A stretch of DNA of 48,968 nucleotides from CAVALG01 sp045576295 (GCA_045576295.1 JAZNGF010000012.1:1-48968); one strand, 5' to 3'. Positions 8,698 through 17,680 are shown, numbered from the stretch's first letter. Notes: generated by a model not told the origin, from the letters alone. Numbers and translations: made by a program.

Positions 8698-8837
8698 TTG
8701 CAATCCCTTTCCTTCAACTTAAAGCCGATTTCGTTAGTTTAAACGAAACCCTGATTTTTGATGATTTTTACCGATTAAATTGTTATTGATTTCAGGGTGA
8801 AAATTCAAATTTCGCCAAATTCCACCCCTTAAACCCT

Positions 8838-8865
8838 ATGTTAACAGAAATATTAAAAAAATCAA
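8838..8865 (-). promoter_or_regulatory. Putative promoter of the Na/Pi cotransporter gene
   Basis: On the minus strand TTGATT (8860-8865) and TAACAT (8838-8843) lie 16 nt apart. Both hexamers deviate from consensus, so this is only a candidate. Confidence 0.4.
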
Positions 8866-8955
8866 CACCGAATTATAAGATTTTGAAAAATTTTTTCAAA
8901 CCTAAAACAAGCCTTCATCAACTTAAAAATTTAAGTATATGCGCTATTTTGTTGA

Positions 8956-8984
8956 TTGACATAAACGAATTAATATTGTAAAAT
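8956..8984 (+). promoter_or_regulatory. Promoter of the flavoprotein-cmk-plsC-ispH/rpsA operon
   Basis: TTGACA (8956-8961) and TAAAAT (8979-8984) are separated by 17 nt. It is the only good sigma-A site upstream of the four-gene run starting at 9090. Confidence 0.7.
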
Positions 8985-9089
8985 AGAAACATATTGACAG
9001 TATATTGGGGAGTATGGGCAACGCATAAAAACAAAGGATATAAAACCACCCACACACCCCTAAAACACTTCCGCAAAAGGAGAACACCA

Positions 9090-10328
9090 ATGCACACACA
9101 CGTTGCCGTAATCGGCGGTGGCGCGGCGGGGCTTATGGCGGCAATAACCGCTGCTAAAAGGGGCCTTAGCGTTACCGTTATAGAAAAGATGCACCGCCCT
9201 GCGCGCAAGCTGATGATTACAGGCAAGGGAAGGTGCAATGTTACTAACAACACCGATTTAGAAGGCCTTTTGGCGGCCACACCCAAAAACCCAAGATTTT
9301 TATATTCCGCTTTTTCTGAGTTCGGCCCGGCCGACACTATGAGCTTTTTCGAGTCGGAAGGCGTTCCCCTTAAAACCGAACGCGGCAGGCGGGTTTTCCC
9401 CGTATCTGACAAGGCGAGCGACATTGTTGATGCGCTTGTTAACTGTGCCAAACGGCTCGAAGTTCGATTTATTTTCGAGGCCGCTTCAAAAATCATCACC
9501 GAAAACGGCGACCTTTCTGCGGTTGAACTTAAAAACGGCGAAACGGTTGAATGCAAAGCTGTGATTATTTCAACGGGCGGAAAATCCTACCCGCTTACAG
9601 GCTCAACAGGCGACGGGTATGAATTCGCACGCCGCCTCGGCCACACGGTTACACCGCTTAAAGCATCTATTGTTCCGCTTGTTTGTTTTGAAGGATTCTG
9701 CGTAGCACTTGAAGGGCTTTCGCTTAAAAATGTTGGCGTTACGGTTACACGCATTGGCGATAAAAAGCCGTGTTTCACCGATTTTGGCGATTTAATATTC
9801 ACATCCTACGGCATCAGCGGCCCTGTGGCACTTAGCGCCAGCGCACACATGCGCGATTTACCCGAAAAACATTATAAATTCAAAATCGATTTAAAACCCG
9901 CGCTTGACGAAGCCAAGTTAGATGCGCGAATCCAGCGTGATTTTTCAGAGTTTTCGGGCTGCGATTTTGTTAATTCCTTGGGCAAGCTGTTGCCACGCAA
10001 GCTTATCCCAATAATAGTAAAACTTTCGAAAATTCCGCCCCACACCCGCACAGCGCAGGTAACCAGGGCACAACGTTTAGAACTTGTTTCGCTTTTAAAG
10101 GGGCTCGAGCTTGAGGTTGTTGAGCACCGCCCCGTTGCCGAAGCAATTGTTACAAGCGGCGGGGTTAAGGTTTCGGAAATCGTTCCATCTTCAATGGAAT
10201 CAAAACTTCAAAAAAATGTTCACTTTGCAGGCGAGGTTATAGATGTTGACGCGTACACGGGCGGCTTCAACCTTCAAATTGCATTTTCAACAGGCGCCGC
10301 AGCAGGCGCCCACGTTCTGCGAAACTGA
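9090..10328 (+). CDS. BaiN/HI0933-family FAD-dependent oxidoreductase (412 aa)
   Basis: A flavoprotein of the HI0933/BaiN/aminoacetone-oxidase-like family; its physiological substrate is unknown. The N-terminal Rossmann motif VIGGGAAGLMAA (residues 7-18) binds FAD. The family signature GKGRCNVTN follows at about 45-53. The C-terminal segment FAGEVIDVDAYTGGFNLQ closes the FAD site. I place the start at the ATG at 9090, behind AAAAGGAGA, because the dinucleotide-binding fold then begins within ten residues; upstream in-frame sequence has no such signal. The gene is first in an operon with cmk (41-nt gap), plsC and ispH-rpsA. Annotating it as a bile-acid enzyme would be over-interpretation. Confidence 0.88.
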   Translation: MHTHVAVIGGGAAGLMAAITAAKRGLSVTVIEKMHRPARKLMITGKGRCNVTNNTDLEGLLAATPKNPRFLYSAFSEFGPADTMSFFESEGVPLKTERGRRVFPVSDKASDIVDALVNCAKRLEVRFIFEAASKIITENGDLSAVELKNGETVECKAVIISTGGKSYPLTGSTGDGYEFARRLGHTVTPLKASIVPLVCFEGFCVALEGLSLKNVGVTVTRIGDKKPCFTDFGDLIFTSYGISGPVALSASAHMRDLPEKHYKFKIDLKPALDEAKLDARIQRDFSEFSGCDFVNSLGKLLPRKLIPIIVKLSKIPPHTRTAQVTRAQRLELVSLLKGLELEVVEHRPVAEAIVTSGGVKVSEIVPSSMESKLQKNVHFAGEVIDVDAYTGGFNLQIAFSTGAAAGAHVLRN

Positions 10329-10369
10329 AAATAAGTTTATTAAAAATCACCACGAACGGAGGCGATTTT

Positions 10370-11035
10370 ATGCCTGCAATAGCTATCGACGGGCCTGCAG
10401 GAGCAGGTAAAAGCACGCTATCACGCGCGCTTGCCGAAAAAATAGGCTACATATATGTTGACACGGGCGCGCTCTACCGCGCAGTTGCTTTAAGCATTAT
10501 AAGGGGCGGCATTAACCTTGAAGATAACGCTGCGGTTGAAGCCCACCTTAAAGGAGAAAAAGTTACCATCACGCGAGAAAACGGTGAGCAACACGTTTTT
10601 CTAAACGGCGAAGATGTATCGAACGAGATACGCACACCCGAAATTTCAATGAAGGCATCGGCCTGTTCGGCACTGCCTGAGGTTAGGGCATTTTTGTTAG
10701 AACTTCAGCGCTCACTTGCGAACGATTATGATGTTGTTATGGATGGGCGCGATATTGGCACTGTTGTTTTGCCGAATGCCGAACTTAAGATATTCTTAAC
10801 CGCAAAACCCGAAGCGAGGGCTTTGCGCCGATATAACGAACTTTGCGAAAAGGGCGAGGCCGTGAGTTACGATGAAGTGCTTGCCGATATGATCAAGCGC
10901 GATTATAACGACACCCACCGAAAGTTTTCACCTCTTGCCGCCGCAGAAGATTCGGTTTTGGTTGACACAACCGAATGTTCATTAGAACAAAGCCTTGAAA
11001 AACTTTTCAAGGTTGTTAAGGAGGCAAAGATATGA
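10370..11035 (+). CDS. cmk: Cytidylate kinase
   Basis: Phosphorylates CMP and dCMP with ATP in pyrimidine nucleotide salvage and supply. The P-loop GPAGAGKST (about residues 6-14) is at the N-terminus. DTGALYRAVAL and MDGRDIGTVVLPNA are the classic CMP-kinase motifs, and RDYNDTHR lies in the C-terminal lid region. The 221-aa length is normal. The start is ATG with GGAGG upstream. Its stop codon overlaps the plsC start (ATGA, 11032-11035), so the two genes are translationally coupled. Confidence 0.96.
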   Translation: MPAIAIDGPAGAGKSTLSRALAEKIGYIYVDTGALYRAVALSIIRGGINLEDNAAVEAHLKGEKVTITRENGEQHVFLNGEDVSNEIRTPEISMKASACSALPEVRAFLLELQRSLANDYDVVMDGRDIGTVVLPNAELKIFLTAKPEARALRRYNELCEKGEAVSYDEVLADMIKRDYNDTHRKFSPLAAAEDSVLVDTTECSLEQSLEKLFKVVKEAKI

Positions 11036-11625
11036 AACCGTTTTATGCCGTTGTAAGATTCATTGTTCGCCCCTTTGCCTACCTTTATTTCAGGCTTCGC
11101 GTTGTTGGGCGAGAGAACATTCCCGAAAAGGGTTCGGTTATTGTTTGCTGTAATCACACATCCATTTCAGATGCGTGGTTGCTTATTTCAACATTTCCAA
11201 GGCAGATATTCTTTATGTCGAAATCGGAACTTTTCAAAAACCGAATTGTTAAGTGGTTCATTAAAAACATGGGCGCCTTTGCGGTAGCCCGCGGAACCGG
11301 CGGATCCGACGGCATTAAGGCCGCGGTTGACATTGTTGAAAGCGGCAAGGTGATGGGAATATTCCCCGAAGGCACAAGAAACCCTGTGGGGAAACCGGGG
11401 CGCGGAAAGGCCGGCGTTGCCCTTATTATTTCAAAAACAGGGGCACCTGTTATCCCCGTTTCCATACACCGCGAAAAGCTCACACCTTTTGCTCGCGCTA
11501 CGGTTAGATACGGCAAAATGCTAACCGACGAAATAAAGCTCACCGATAACAGCAAAACCGAAATCAAGCGCGTTTCGGGAGTTATTATGGACAATATCAC
11601 AAAGCAATGGGAGGAAGGCTATTGA
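11032..11625 (+). CDS. plsC: 1-acyl-sn-glycerol-3-phosphate acyltransferase
   Basis: Transfers an acyl chain to lysophosphatidic acid to make phosphatidic acid at the membrane. The catalytic motif NHTSISD (N41-D47, H-x4-D) and the acceptor motif FPEGTR (about 111-116) are intact, and an N-terminal hydrophobic stretch could associate with the membrane. The length of 197 aa is typical of small bacterial PlsC proteins. The gene overlaps cmk by four bases, and its stop overlaps the TTG start of ispH-rpsA, so three consecutive genes are coupled. Confidence 0.93.
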   Translation: MKPFYAVVRFIVRPFAYLYFRLRVVGRENIPEKGSVIVCCNHTSISDAWLLISTFPRQIFFMSKSELFKNRIVKWFIKNMGAFAVARGTGGSDGIKAAVDIVESGKVMGIFPEGTRNPVGKPGRGKAGVALIISKTGAPVIPVSIHREKLTPFARATVRYGKMLTDEIKLTDNSKTEIKRVSGVIMDNITKQWEEGY

Positions 11626-13610
11626 GGGAAATCATTTTAGCCGAAACTGCCGGTTTTTGCTTTGGGGTTAACAGAGCCGTTCAATCGGTGTATGACCTTG
11701 CAGAAAAAGGCGAAAAGGTTTGCACTTTAGGGCCCATTATTCACAACCGCCAAATGGTTGAACGCCTTGAAAGCATCGGGGTTAGAACGGTTGAAACACC
11801 ATCGGAAGTTTTACCGGGAGAAGTTTTAACCATTCGCTCGCACGGGGTTGCAAAAAGCGTTTTTGAAGACGCGAAGGCTCGCGGCATTAAAATATGCGAT
11901 GCCACCTGCCCCTTCGTTTCAAGAATACACAAAATCGTTAACGAGCAATCGGCAAAAGGCGATATTATTTTAATCGCGGGCGACTCATCGCACCAAGAAG
12001 TTATAGGCATTATGGGGCATACCTTAGGTAAATGCATAGTTTTTTCAAACGAAAGTGAACTTGAAGATTTGTTCAAAAATGCAATTATTTCCCAAAACAA
12101 AGGTGTTACAGCGGTGGCTCAAACTACTTTTAATGAAATTTTGTGGAAAAAATGTCAAAAAAGTTTAAAAAAGGTATGTACAAACGCAAAAATTTTTGAT
12201 ACAATATGCAATGCTACTGCTAAAAGGCAGGAGGAGGCTCGCAACTTAAGCCGTAGGTGTGATCTAATGGTGGTGGTTGGGGGCAAACACAGTTCAAACA
12301 CCAAAAAGTTGCAAGAAATCTGCGAAGAAAACTGCAGCCGTGTAATTGCGGTTGAAACCGCACTTGATTTAGATGTTAGCTGTGCAAACGGTGCCAAAAG
12401 GGTTGGCATCGTGGCGGGGGCTTCAACACCCGCCGATATAATAAAGGAGGTTCTAAAAACCATGTCGGAAACAACTATTGAAAAAAACTTTGATGAAATG
12501 TCTTTTGAAGAGGCTCTTGAGGCCTCTCTCAACAGTTTAAATACTGACCAGAAGGTTAAGGGTATAGTTTTAGCTGTTAGCCCAACCGAAATTCAGGTTG
12601 ACATCGGCAGAAAGCACGCTGGCTACATTCCCGCAAACGAATACTCAAACGACCCAACCATCGTTCTCACCGATGCTGTTAAGGTTGGCGACGAGCTTGA
12701 CCTTATCATTATGAAAACAAACGATGCCGATGGCACAGTTATGCTTTCAAAAAGGCGTTTCGATTCTATCGCAGGCTGGTCGAAAGTTACAGAAGCTAAA
12801 GAAACCGAAGCAGTTCTTGAAGGTGTTGTTACAGACGTTATCAAGGGCGGCATCACAGTTAACTACGAAGGCGTTAGGGTGTTCATCCCCGCTTCACACG
12901 CAACCCTTAACAGAAACGCTGACCTTGCAGAGCTTAAGGGCACAAAGATTAGCTTTAAAATCATCGAAATCGGCCGCGGTCGCCGCGCTATCGGTTCGGC
13001 TAAGCAGCTTCTTATTGAAGCTCGCAAAGAGGCTGAAGAAAAGGCTTGGAGCACGATCGCAGTTGGCGACAGAATTAAGGGTGTTGTTAAGTCACTCACA
13101 GGCTACGGCGCATTTGTTGACATTGGCGGAGTTGACGGTATGGTTCACATTTCTGAGCTTTCATGGCAGAGAATCAAGAACCCGTCAGAGGTTGTGGCCG
13201 TTGGCGACGAAATCGAAGTGTACATAAAAGAACTCGACACCGAAAAGAAAAAGATTTCACTTGGCTACAAAAAGGCTGAAGATAACCCTTGGGTTATTTT
13301 CAATAACAAATTTGCAGTTGGCGATGTTGCCGACGTTAAAATCGTTAGCCTTACTTCATACGGCGCGTTCGCAAGGGTAATCCCCGGAATCGACGGCCTT
13401 ATCCATATTTCACAAATTGCCGACAAGCACATTGCTAAACCCGCTGATGAACTCAAAGTGGGCGAAGAAGTTCAGGCAAAGATTATCGACGTTGACAACG
13501 AAAGAAAGCGCGTTAGCCTTTCTATCCGCGCTTTAATTGCTAAAGAAGATGCCGCTGAAGAGGCCGCTGAAGAAGCTGCAGAAACAGTTGCAGAAGAAGC
13601 TGCAGAGTAA
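11622..13610 (+). CDS. ispH-rpsA: IspH-ribosomal protein S1 fusion (HMBPP reductase / S1)
   Basis: A bifunctional protein. Residues 1-280 are 4-hydroxy-3-methylbut-2-enyl diphosphate reductase, the last step of the MEP isoprenoid pathway. The three iron-sulfur ligands are present: C13 (GFCFGV), C96 (DATCPF) and C196 (ICNAT). Residues about 281-640 carry four S1 RNA-binding repeats, for example LTGYGAFVDIGGVDGMVHIS, followed by a short Ala/Glu-rich tail. I place the start at TTG 11622, overlapping the plsC stop, because GGGAGG precedes it and the IspH fold then begins at residue 2. The fusion is known in Clostridia. Unusually, AAAGGAGG (12443-12450) precedes an in-frame ATG (12462) exactly at the domain junction, which could permit a separate S1 product. 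Confidence 0.93.
   Translation: MREIILAETAGFCFGVNRAVQSVYDLAEKGEKVCTLGPIIHNRQMVERLESIGVRTVETPSEVLPGEVLTIRSHGVAKSVFEDAKARGIKICDATCPFVSRIHKIVNEQSAKGDIILIAGDSSHQEVIGIMGHTLGKCIVFSNESELEDLFKNAIISQNKGVTAVAQTTFNEILWKKCQKSLKKVCTNAKIFDTICNATAKRQEEARNLSRRCDLMVVVGGKHSSNTKKLQEICEENCSRVIAVETALDLDVSCANGAKRVGIVAGASTPADIIKEVLKTMSETTIEKNFDEMSFEEALEASLNSLNTDQKVKGIVLAVSPTEIQVDIGRKHAGYIPANEYSNDPTIVLTDAVKVGDELDLIIMKTNDADGTVMLSKRRFDSIAGWSKVTEAKETEAVLEGVVTDVIKGGITVNYEGVRVFIPASHATLNRNADLAELKGTKISFKIIEIGRGRRAIGSAKQLLIEARKEAEEKAWSTIAVGDRIKGVVKSLTGYGAFVDIGGVDGMVHISELSWQRIKNPSEVVAVGDEIEVYIKELDTEKKKISLGYKKAEDNPWVIFNNKFAVGDVADVKIVSLTSYGAFARVIPGIDGLIHISQIADKHIAKPADELKVGEEVQAKIIDVDNERKRVSLSIRALIAKEDAAEEAAEEAAETVAEEAAE
12443..12464 (+). 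promoter_or_regulatory. Candidate internal ribosome binding site and start at the IspH/S1 junction
   Basis: AAAGGAGG (12443-12450) lies 11 nt before an in-frame ATG (12462-12464). That codon is residue 281 of the fusion, immediately after the IspH domain and before the first S1 repeat. The same bases encode the I-I-K-E-V end of IspH, so coincidence is possible. Confidence 0.4.
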
Positions 13611-13627
13611 TTCACAAAACAAAAAAC

Positions 13628-13666
13628 AAAAACGCCCCTTTGCTGTAAATAACAAAGGGCGTTTTT
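13628..13666 (+). terminator. Terminator after ispH-rpsA
   Basis: A 14-bp stem with one bulged C (13628-13642 with 13653-13666) has a 10-nt loop and ends in TTTTT. It closes the flavoprotein-cmk-plsC-ispH/rpsA operon. Confidence 0.85.
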
Positions 13667-13693
13667 GACGTTTAAATCGGGCATACTTTATAT
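13665..13693 (+). promoter_or_regulatory. Putative purA promoter
   Basis: TTGACG (13665-13670) and TTATAT (13688-13693) lie 17 nt apart. The -35 overlaps the T-run of the preceding terminator. A small hairpin (cgggc 13716-13720 with gcccg 13726-13730) lies just before the purA ribosome binding site. No purine riboswitch is visible. Confidence 0.45.
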
Positions 13694-13749
13694 GTATTAA
13701 GCATACCAATATTACCGGGCTAAACGCCCGCATATAGGAGAGATTTCAA

Positions 13750-15027
13750 ATGGTAAAAGCAGTAGTAGGCGCAAACTGGGGCGACGAAGGCAAGGGTAAA
13801 ATCACCGATATGTTGGCAACCGATGCCGACATAGTTATTCGTTACCAAGGCGGTGCGAACGCAGGGCACACAATTAAAAACAAATACGGCAAATTCGCGC
13901 TTCACACACTCCCCTCAGGCGTATTTAACGAAGGCGTTATAAACTGCATTGGGGGCGGCGTTGCACTCGATATTGAAAAGCTTTTAAAAGAGTTAAACGA
14001 AGTTATAGAAAAGGGCGTTCCCACACCCCGCCTTGTTGTGTCGGAACGTGCACAGATGGTTATGCCCTACCATATTCTTTTTGATGTTTACGAAGAAGAG
14101 CGCCTTGGCAAGGCAAGCTTTGGCTCAACCAAATCGGGCATTGCGCCATTCTATTCCGATAAATATGCAAAAATCGGTTTTCAGGTTTGCGAACTTTTCG
14201 ATGAAGAAAGGCTTAAAGCAAAAATAAAATCGGTTCTTGAAGTTAAGAATATTATTGTTAAAAACGTTTACGGTAAAGACCCGATCGACGAAAACGAACT
14301 TTTTGAAACCCTTATCAGATGGCGCGACGGCATTGCACCTTATGTTGGCGATGTTAGAAAGCTTGTGTATGATGCCGAAAAGGCTGGCAAAACCATCCTT
14401 TTAGAAGGCCAGTTAGGTTCACTTAAAGATACCGACCACGGCATTTACCCAATGGTTACTTCATCAAGCACAACAGCAGGCTACGGCGCAATCGGCGCTG
14501 GCGTTCCGCCCTATGCAATTAAAGAAATCGTAACCGTTGTTAAGGCTTATTCATCAGCAGTTGGCGCAGGCGCATTTGTTAGCGAAATTTTCGGCGAAGA
14601 AGCCGAACTTATGAGGCAGCACGGCGGCGACTGCGGCGAATACGGCGCAACAACAGGCCGCCCGCGCAGAATGGGCTGGTTTGATGCTGTTGCAACGCGC
14701 TACGGCTGCGAGGTTCAGGGAACAACATCGGCAGTGCTCACAGTTGTTGACGCGCTCGGCTACCTTGATGAAATCAAAATCTGCGTTGGCTATGAGATCG
14801 ACGGCGAAGTTACTAAAGACTTCCCCGTTACACCTTTGCTTGAAAAAGCAAAGCCCGTTTTGGTTACACTCCCCGGCTGGAAGTGCGATATTACAGGCAT
14901 TAGAGAATACGATAAGCTCCCCGAAAATTGCCGCAAATATGTTGAGTTTATCGAAAAAGAAATTGGCTTCCCGATTGATATGGTATCAAACGGCCCTGCC
15001 AGAGAAGACATTATTATCAGAAGATAA
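13750..15027 (+). CDS. purA: Adenylosuccinate synthetase
   Basis: Joins IMP and aspartate with GTP to form adenylosuccinate, the first committed step to AMP. The N-terminal GTP/IMP motif NWGDEGKGKITD (about residues 9-20) is intact, as are GGANAGHTI, the catalytic His region and GTTSAVLTVVDALGYLDEI in the C-terminal half. The 425-aa length is standard. AGGAGA precedes the ATG. The gene is flanked by a terminator upstream and a hairpin downstream, so it may be an independent unit or partly co-transcribed with the following YhaM-like gene. Confidence 0.97.
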   Translation: MVKAVVGANWGDEGKGKITDMLATDADIVIRYQGGANAGHTIKNKYGKFALHTLPSGVFNEGVINCIGGGVALDIEKLLKELNEVIEKGVPTPRLVVSERAQMVMPYHILFDVYEEERLGKASFGSTKSGIAPFYSDKYAKIGFQVCELFDEERLKAKIKSVLEVKNIIVKNVYGKDPIDENELFETLIRWRDGIAPYVGDVRKLVYDAEKAGKTILLEGQLGSLKDTDHGIYPMVTSSSTTAGYGAIGAGVPPYAIKEIVTVVKAYSSAVGAGAFVSEIFGEEAELMRQHGGDCGEYGATTGRPRRMGWFDAVATRYGCEVQGTTSAVLTVVDALGYLDEIKICVGYEIDGEVTKDFPVTPLLEKAKPVLVTLPGWKCDITGIREYDKLPENCRKYVEFIEKEIGFPIDMVSNGPAREDIIIRR

Positions 15028-15035
15028 TTTTAAAG

Positions 15036-15061
15036 AAACAGCGTGAATTTTCACGCTGTTT
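15036..15061 (+). terminator. Hairpin after purA, possible weak terminator
   Basis: A perfect 11-bp stem (15036-15046 with 15051-15061) encloses an ATTT loop. Only a short T-run follows (ttt then cac), so it may be a partial terminator or an RNA-stabilising hairpin between purA and the next gene. Confidence 0.5.
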
Positions 15062-15108
15062 CACTTAAATATAAGCCGCATACTTTAGTGGCAGAAGGAG
15101 ATTTCACA

Positions 15109-16080
15109 ATGAACTTTAGCACTTTGCCAAACGGCTCATCCGACGGTTTTTGCCTAATTTCGACGCTTAGCCTTAAAACAACCGCCAAGGGGATGAAATA
15201 CCTCGACCTTACCCTTTCAGATTCAAGCGGTGAAATAAACGGCAAGCTTTGGGACTATTCAGAGGATGCTCACGGCGGCTTTGCAGTTGGCGACATTGTT
15301 AAGGTGCGCGGGGTTATTTCGCAGTATAACGGGGCCGACCAGTTAAGGGTTGACCGCATTAGAAAATCAGAGCCATCTGACAATGTTAACCCTGAAGATT
15401 TTGTGAAATCGGCTGAATTTTCGGGTGAGAAAATGTACGGTGAATTAACCGCGGCAATTGACTCAATTACCGACGAGGACATTAAAACCATTACCTCGCA
15501 AATTATTACGGCGCACAAAGAACAGCTGCTTTTCTGGCCCGCGGCATTTAAACTTCACCACGCAATTCGCGGCGGCCTTTTATATCACACCCTTTCAATT
15601 CTAAGATTAGCAGAAGCCGTTTGCAAAATCTACCCCTTCATTAACGCCGATTTGTTGAAAGCAGGTGTTATACTGCACGATATTGCCAAGATATATGAAT
15701 TTCAAATCACCGAATCGGGCACGGCAGCAGGCTACACGGTTGAAGGAAACCTTATAGGCCACCTTGCAAAGGGCGCAATTATTATTGAAGAGTTTGCCGC
15801 AAAATGCCAAACCCCCGAAAAAACAAAAATTATGCTTCAGCACATGGTGTTATCGCATCACGGCGAACCTGAATTCGGCGCCGCTGTAAGGCCGATGTTC
15901 ATTGAAGCCGAGGTGTTAAGCCAGCTTGACAGCCTTGATGCAACCATATACGAAATGGCCGATGCCGTTTTCAAAACCAAGCCCAACGAATTTTCCGACA
16001 GGCTTTGGTGCCTTGACAACCGCAAGCTGTATAATCACGCAACAGGCGGCGACAAAATGTCGGCAAATGTTATAAAATAA
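15109..16080 (+). CDS. yhaM: YhaM-family 3'-5' exoribonuclease (OB-fold plus HD domain)
   Basis: Likely a 3'-5' exoribonuclease of the YhaM/Cbf1 family acting in RNA turnover. Residues about 10-85 form an OB-fold nucleic-acid-binding domain (KYLDLTLSDSSGEINGKLWD, VRGVISQYNG). The HD domain follows with GGLLYHTLS, ILHDIAKIYEF, LSHHGEPEFG and LSQLDSLDA, which supply the expected metal-binding His and Asp residues. The 323-aa length fits B. subtilis YhaM (about 314). I chose the ATG at 15109 because GAAGGAGA precedes it. The upstream in-frame ATG at 15043 lies in the purA hairpin and has no ribosome binding site. Confidence 0.88.
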   Translation: MNFSTLPNGSSDGFCLISTLSLKTTAKGMKYLDLTLSDSSGEINGKLWDYSEDAHGGFAVGDIVKVRGVISQYNGADQLRVDRIRKSEPSDNVNPEDFVKSAEFSGEKMYGELTAAIDSITDEDIKTITSQIITAHKEQLLFWPAAFKLHHAIRGGLLYHTLSILRLAEAVCKIYPFINADLLKAGVILHDIAKIYEFQITESGTAAGYTVEGNLIGHLAKGAIIIEEFAAKCQTPEKTKIMLQHMVLSHHGEPEFGAAVRPMFIEAEVLSQLDSLDATIYEMADAVFKTKPNEFSDRLWCLDNRKLYNHATGGDKMSANVIK

Positions 16081-16093
16081 ACCTTAATTTAAC

Positions 16094-16130
16094 ACAAGCC
16101 AAGGGTATGCCCCTTGGCTTGTTATTTTTT
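16094..16130 (+). terminator. Terminator after the YhaM-like gene
   Basis: A perfect 12-bp stem (16094-16105 with 16111-16122) has a 5-nt loop and is followed by tattttttg. Confidence 0.88.
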
Positions 16131-16187
16131 GTGCCTGCGGGCGGCAAATTTTGGCCGCATTTTACAGCCTAAAATTGCAATTGGTTC

Positions 16188-16216
16188 TTGAATTAGAATG
16201 CCGTTTGCGGTATAAT
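16188..16216 (+). promoter_or_regulatory. Promoter of the miaB-to-rluD gene string
   Basis: TTGAAT (16188-16193) and TATAAT (16211-16216) are separated by 17 nt, ahead of the TTG start of miaB at 16250. It is the last clear promoter before a run of closely packed genes that reaches 32709. Confidence 0.7.
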
Positions 16217-16249
16217 TAATTGATATAATTATTATGGGAGGATTGTAGC

Positions 16250-17653
16250 TTGCTTAATATAGGTTTTGGTGAGAAAACGGCGTCACCTGCCGCCGAACAA
16301 TTGGCATATGCCGCGCGTGTTCGCCAGATTTTAAATAAAAGATACAGCTCGGCTCCAACCGCCGCCGTTGAAACCTTCGGCTGCCAACAAAACGTGAGCG
16401 ATTCCGAAAGGCTTAAAGGCCTTTTAACCGAAATGGGCTACCAAATCATAGAAAATGCAGAAGATGCCGATTTTGTTCTGTTTAACACCTGCGCCGTGCG
16501 CGAGCACGCAGAAGACAGGGTTTTTGGCAACATTGGAATATATAAAAATATTAAGGCGAATCGCGAAGGTATGATGATTTGCGTTGCCGGTTGCATGGCG
16601 CAACAGCCCGCCGTTTGCGAGCGCCTGAGGCGTAGCTACCCTTATGTTGACATTGTTATGGGAACCCACGTGCGCCATCGCCTGCCCGAGCTTGTTTATA
16701 AAAGAATAACGGGCAAGCGCCGCGTTTTTGATATATCGGAAGATGAAAACATTATTGCCGAAGATATGCCGATTAAGCGCGATGGCAAGTTTAAAGCCTG
16801 GCTCCCAATTATGAGCGGCTGTAACAATTTTTGCACCTACTGCATAGTTCCCTATGTTAGGGGGCGAGAAGTTTCAAGAGAACCCGAATACGTTTTAAAC
16901 GAAGCGCGCGAGCTTATTAAAAACGGTGTTCGCGAAATAACGCTTTTAGGCCAAAACGTTAACTCTTATAACGGCGGGGGGTTAACCTTCCCCGAACTGT
17001 TAGAAAAGATAAACAACCTTGAGGGTGATTTCAGAATCAGGTTTATGACCTCGCACCCGAAAGACTGCACCGAAGAATTACTTCAAACCATGGCGCGCTG
17101 CAAAAAGGTGTGCCACCACCTGCACCTGCCTGTTCAGTGCGGATCTGACGAAATATTAAACCGAATGAACCGCCGCTACACCGCCCAAAAATATTTATCG
17201 CTGATTAAAACCGCAAAAGAGCTTATGCCCGATTTACAGCTAACAAGCGACATTATCGTGGGCTTCCCAGGTGAAACTTACGAAGACTTTTTAAAAACAA
17301 CCGAGCTTATTAAAAAAGTTGGGTATTACTCGCTTTTCACATTTATTTATTCAAAGCGCGGCGGAACACCTGCCGCCATTATGGAAGATAACATCACCCG
17401 CGCAGAAAAATCACGCTGGTTCACCGAATTGCTTCGCGCGCAAGAGGAAATTTCTCACGAAATAAACCGCTCGCTTGTGGGCAAAACAGTAAGGGTGCTG
17501 TGCGACGAGAGCGACCGCACTGACGGAATGCTTTCGGGCCGATCGAGCGGCTACGCCGCAGTTGATTTCGAGGGCGACTCTTCGCTTATCGGCACGTTTC
17601 AAAATGTTTTAATTACCGAATATAACGGTATTTTAAAAGGCAAAATTATATAA
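16250..17653 (+). CDS. miaB: tRNA-2-methylthio-N6-dimethylallyladenosine synthase MiaB
   Basis: A radical-SAM methylthiotransferase that adds a methylthio group to i6A37 of tRNAs, acting after MiaA, whose gene is also in this gene string. The N-terminal UPF0004 domain has C45 (FGCQQN), C81 (NTCAVRE) and C115 (AGCMAQQ) for the auxiliary cluster. The radical-SAM motif is C191-x3-C195-x2-C198 (SGCNNFCTYC). A TRAM domain ends the protein. The 467-aa length is normal. The start is TTG at 16250, eight bases after GGGAGG; an upstream TTG is followed at once by a stop codon. Confidence 0.94.
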   Translation: MLNIGFGEKTASPAAEQLAYAARVRQILNKRYSSAPTAAVETFGCQQNVSDSERLKGLLTEMGYQIIENAEDADFVLFNTCAVREHAEDRVFGNIGIYKNIKANREGMMICVAGCMAQQPAVCERLRRSYPYVDIVMGTHVRHRLPELVYKRITGKRRVFDISEDENIIAEDMPIKRDGKFKAWLPIMSGCNNFCTYCIVPYVRGREVSREPEYVLNEARELIKNGVREITLLGQNVNSYNGGGLTFPELLEKINNLEGDFRIRFMTSHPKDCTEELLQTMARCKKVCHHLHLPVQCGSDEILNRMNRRYTAQKYLSLIKTAKELMPDLQLTSDIIVGFPGETYEDFLKTTELIKKVGYYSLFTFIYSKRGGTPAAIMEDNITRAEKSRWFTELLRAQEEISHEINRSLVGKTVRVLCDESDRTDGMLSGRSSGYAAVDFEGDSSLIGTFQNVLITEYNGILKGKII

Positions 17654-17680
17654 ATTTTAAATTTAAAGGAGATAAAAACA

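Larger units (their letters stand above)
8704..9089. other. Divergent intergenic region (386 nt) with two putative promoters
   Basis: No coding sequence is supported here. It holds a weak leftward promoter (8838-8865), a good rightward promoter (8956-8984), and a perfect 9-1-9 A/T-rich palindrome (8882-8900) between them. I saw no riboswitch-like or T-box element. The rightward leader is about 100 nt. Confidence 0.5.

Noticed and set aside
8918..9556. Long open frame antisense to the start of the flavoprotein gene
   Set aside because: It has no ribosome binding site or domain, and the opposite strand encodes a clear FAD-binding family protein with conserved motifs.
11622..13610. Assembly chimaera of ispH and rpsA
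   Set aside because: The frame is continuous, the junction is clean, and IspH-S1 fusions are an established clostridial arrangement.
13667..13749. Purine riboswitch before purA
   Set aside because: Only a 5-bp hairpin and a ribosome binding site are present; there is no room for an aptamer plus expression platform.
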